A stretch of 64,000 nucleotides of DNA, taken from NCBI GenBank assembly GCA_947625285.1, contig CANQNS010000002.1:62001-126000 (forward strand), written 5' to 3'. Position numbers and translations under genes: made by a program. This DNA is from an uncultured Oscillospiraceae bacterium. Its GTDB lineage: Bacteria > Bacillota > Clostridia > Oscillospirales > Oscillospiraceae. The number at the start of each line of letters is the position of its first letter. Position 1 is the stretch's first letter. Positions 63,183-64,000 of this stretch are shown here, one piece after another. Below the pieces are notes generated by a model. That model was not told where the DNA came from, did no database searches, and worked only from the letters and a program-made list of their open reading frames with translations.

Positions 63183-64000
63183 ATGAAACGACTGTTGGCA
63201 TTGATCCTTGCCGTATTGACGCTGCTGCCCTGTGTGTTGACCGCCTGCATCAGCCGGCAGGCCGCCGAGATGCAGCAGGGCGGCACGGTGCAGGCGAGCA
63301 GCGGAGCGCAGTTCCACACCGTGACTTTCCATCAGAACGACACGATCATCCAGCAGGTCACCGTGCTCCACGGCGCGTGGCTGGACCAATACCCGAAGGG
63401 CTTTGAGTGGCGGGACGCGGAAGGCTCGCCGGTGGACCCGGCGCGGCTGTCCGTCATGGAGGACATGGACCTGTTCGTCCGGGAGGATATCGACGTGCGG
63501 GCCCAGCACGTGATGTTCCTGGCCTGTGAGGACAAGCTGTTCCGGCCTGATGACAACGTGACCCGGGGCCAGTTGGCCCAGATCGTGGAGATGCTGCTGG
63601 GCGAAGAGGAGGAGAAGAAGTCCAAAAAGGCCGCGAAGAGCGACTTCTCCGACGTGGCCGCCACGGACGAATGCTTTGACGCGGTGGAGCGGGTCAGCGA
63701 GCTGGGCCTCATGCACGGCAACGGGGACGGCCTGTTCCGGCCCGATGACAACGTGACCCGGGCGGAGCTGGTGACGGTGCTGTGTCGGGTCATGGACGTG
63801 GGGGAGACCCCCGCTCTGGCCTTCCCGGACGTGACGGCGGACCACTGGGCCATGGGCAGCATAGCCGCCGCCATGAGCGCGGGCTGGCTCAACGGCTTTG
63901 ACGACGGCAACTTCTATCCCGACGCGCCCGTGACCCGGGCGGAGGCCGCCGTGCTGATAAACCGGGCCCGGGGCCGGCAGGTGAACCAGAACGCCATCAG
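63183..64000 (+). CDS. SLH-domain lipoprotein, 3' end outside the window
   Basis: At least 272 aa, not in the ORF track because it runs off the end. MKRLLALILAVLTLLPCVLTAC is a lipoprotein signal with lipobox LTAC. Residues about 40-100 resemble an InlB-type B-repeat (HTVTFHQND... DLFV). Then SLH repeats: LFRPDDNVTRGQLAQIVEML, LFRPDDNVTRAELVTVLCRV, NFYPDAPVTRAEAAVLINRA. It should attach to the cell wall or S-layer sugar polymers. Full length and any catalytic domain are unknown. Confidence 0.9.
   Translation, partial: MKRLLALILAVLTLLPCVLTACISRQAAEMQQGGTVQASSGAQFHTVTFHQNDTIIQQVTVLHGAWLDQYPKGFEWRDAEGSPVDPARLSVMEDMDLFVREDIDVRAQHVMFLACEDKLFRPDDNVTRGQLAQIVEMLLGEEEEKKSKKAAKSDFSDVAATDECFDAVERVSELGLMHGNGDGLFRPDDNVTRAELVTVLCRVMDVGETPALAFPDVTADHWAMGSIAAAMSAGWLNGFDDGNFYPDAPVTRAEAAVLINRARGRQVNQNAI

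Overview
The window is 64 kb of GC-rich bacterial chromosome with Firmicutes/Clostridia gene content: L7/L12-L10 and S10-spc-alpha ribosomal operons, HemZ, a KOW protein between map and infA, SLH-domain surface proteins, a selenocysteine operon, type III glutamine synthetase (GlnN) and AsnA. The combination resembles a gut Oscillospiraceae-type clostridium (Flavonifractor/Lawsonibacter/Oscillibacter-like). The genus is an inference; no rRNA gene is present to confirm it.

Layout. 1-5.0 kb: selenocysteine operon selD(partial)-[26-aa Cys-rich ORF]-selA-selB-LysR, then an SGNH hydrolase. 5.75-14.58 kb: an 8.8-kb type I restriction-modification island (fic-hsdM-hsdS-AlbA_2 protein-124-aa ORF-hsdR-60-aa ORF, all minus strand), bounded by a 53/57-bp direct repeat that duplicates the last 12 bp of guaA plus its terminator. 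This is a signature of site-specific integration at the guaA 3' end. 14.6-20.3 kb: nitrogen cluster guaA, ANTAR regulator, glnA(III) with a hairpin leader, asnA. 20.3-22.6 kb: a Xre regulator, a small gene split by a 187-bp MITE-like element, and rplJ-rplL with its L10 leader. A second MITE copy sits in a -10 box before a YcdB/SLH-type secreted protein (22.6-24.9 kb). 24.9-25.3 kb: structured repeats and a strong terminator.

25.5-33.9 kb: a serine recombinase followed by a colinear RiPP-type cluster: HprK-like kinase, PqqD, S24/S26 peptidase, a 46-aa precursor peptide missed by the ORF track, an attenuator hairpin, two tandem radical SAM/SPASM enzymes, a PF14907-type nucleotidyltransferase and an ABC exporter. 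This is the best candidate for an undescribed system. It looks like an rSAM peptide pathway carrying the kinase and nucleotidyltransferase accessories known from some lasso-peptide clusters.

33.9-44.5 kb: DUF362 protein, FAD oxidoreductase, hemZ, uridine-kinase-like protein, secA, pgeF, a peptide-binding lipoprotein, cytidine deaminase. 44.5-60.6 kb: the complete S10-spc-alpha superoperon (rpsJ to rplQ), including secY, adk, map, a KOW protein, infA and rpmJ. 60.6-63 kb: a hairpin cluster and two CobW-type GTPases, one with a long His-rich metal-binding loop. 63.2 kb to the end: a partial SLH lipoprotein.

Most ORF-track entries are antisense or out-of-frame shadows of GC-rich genes and were left out. 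Starts were re-chosen from ribosome-binding sites where the track start was too early.
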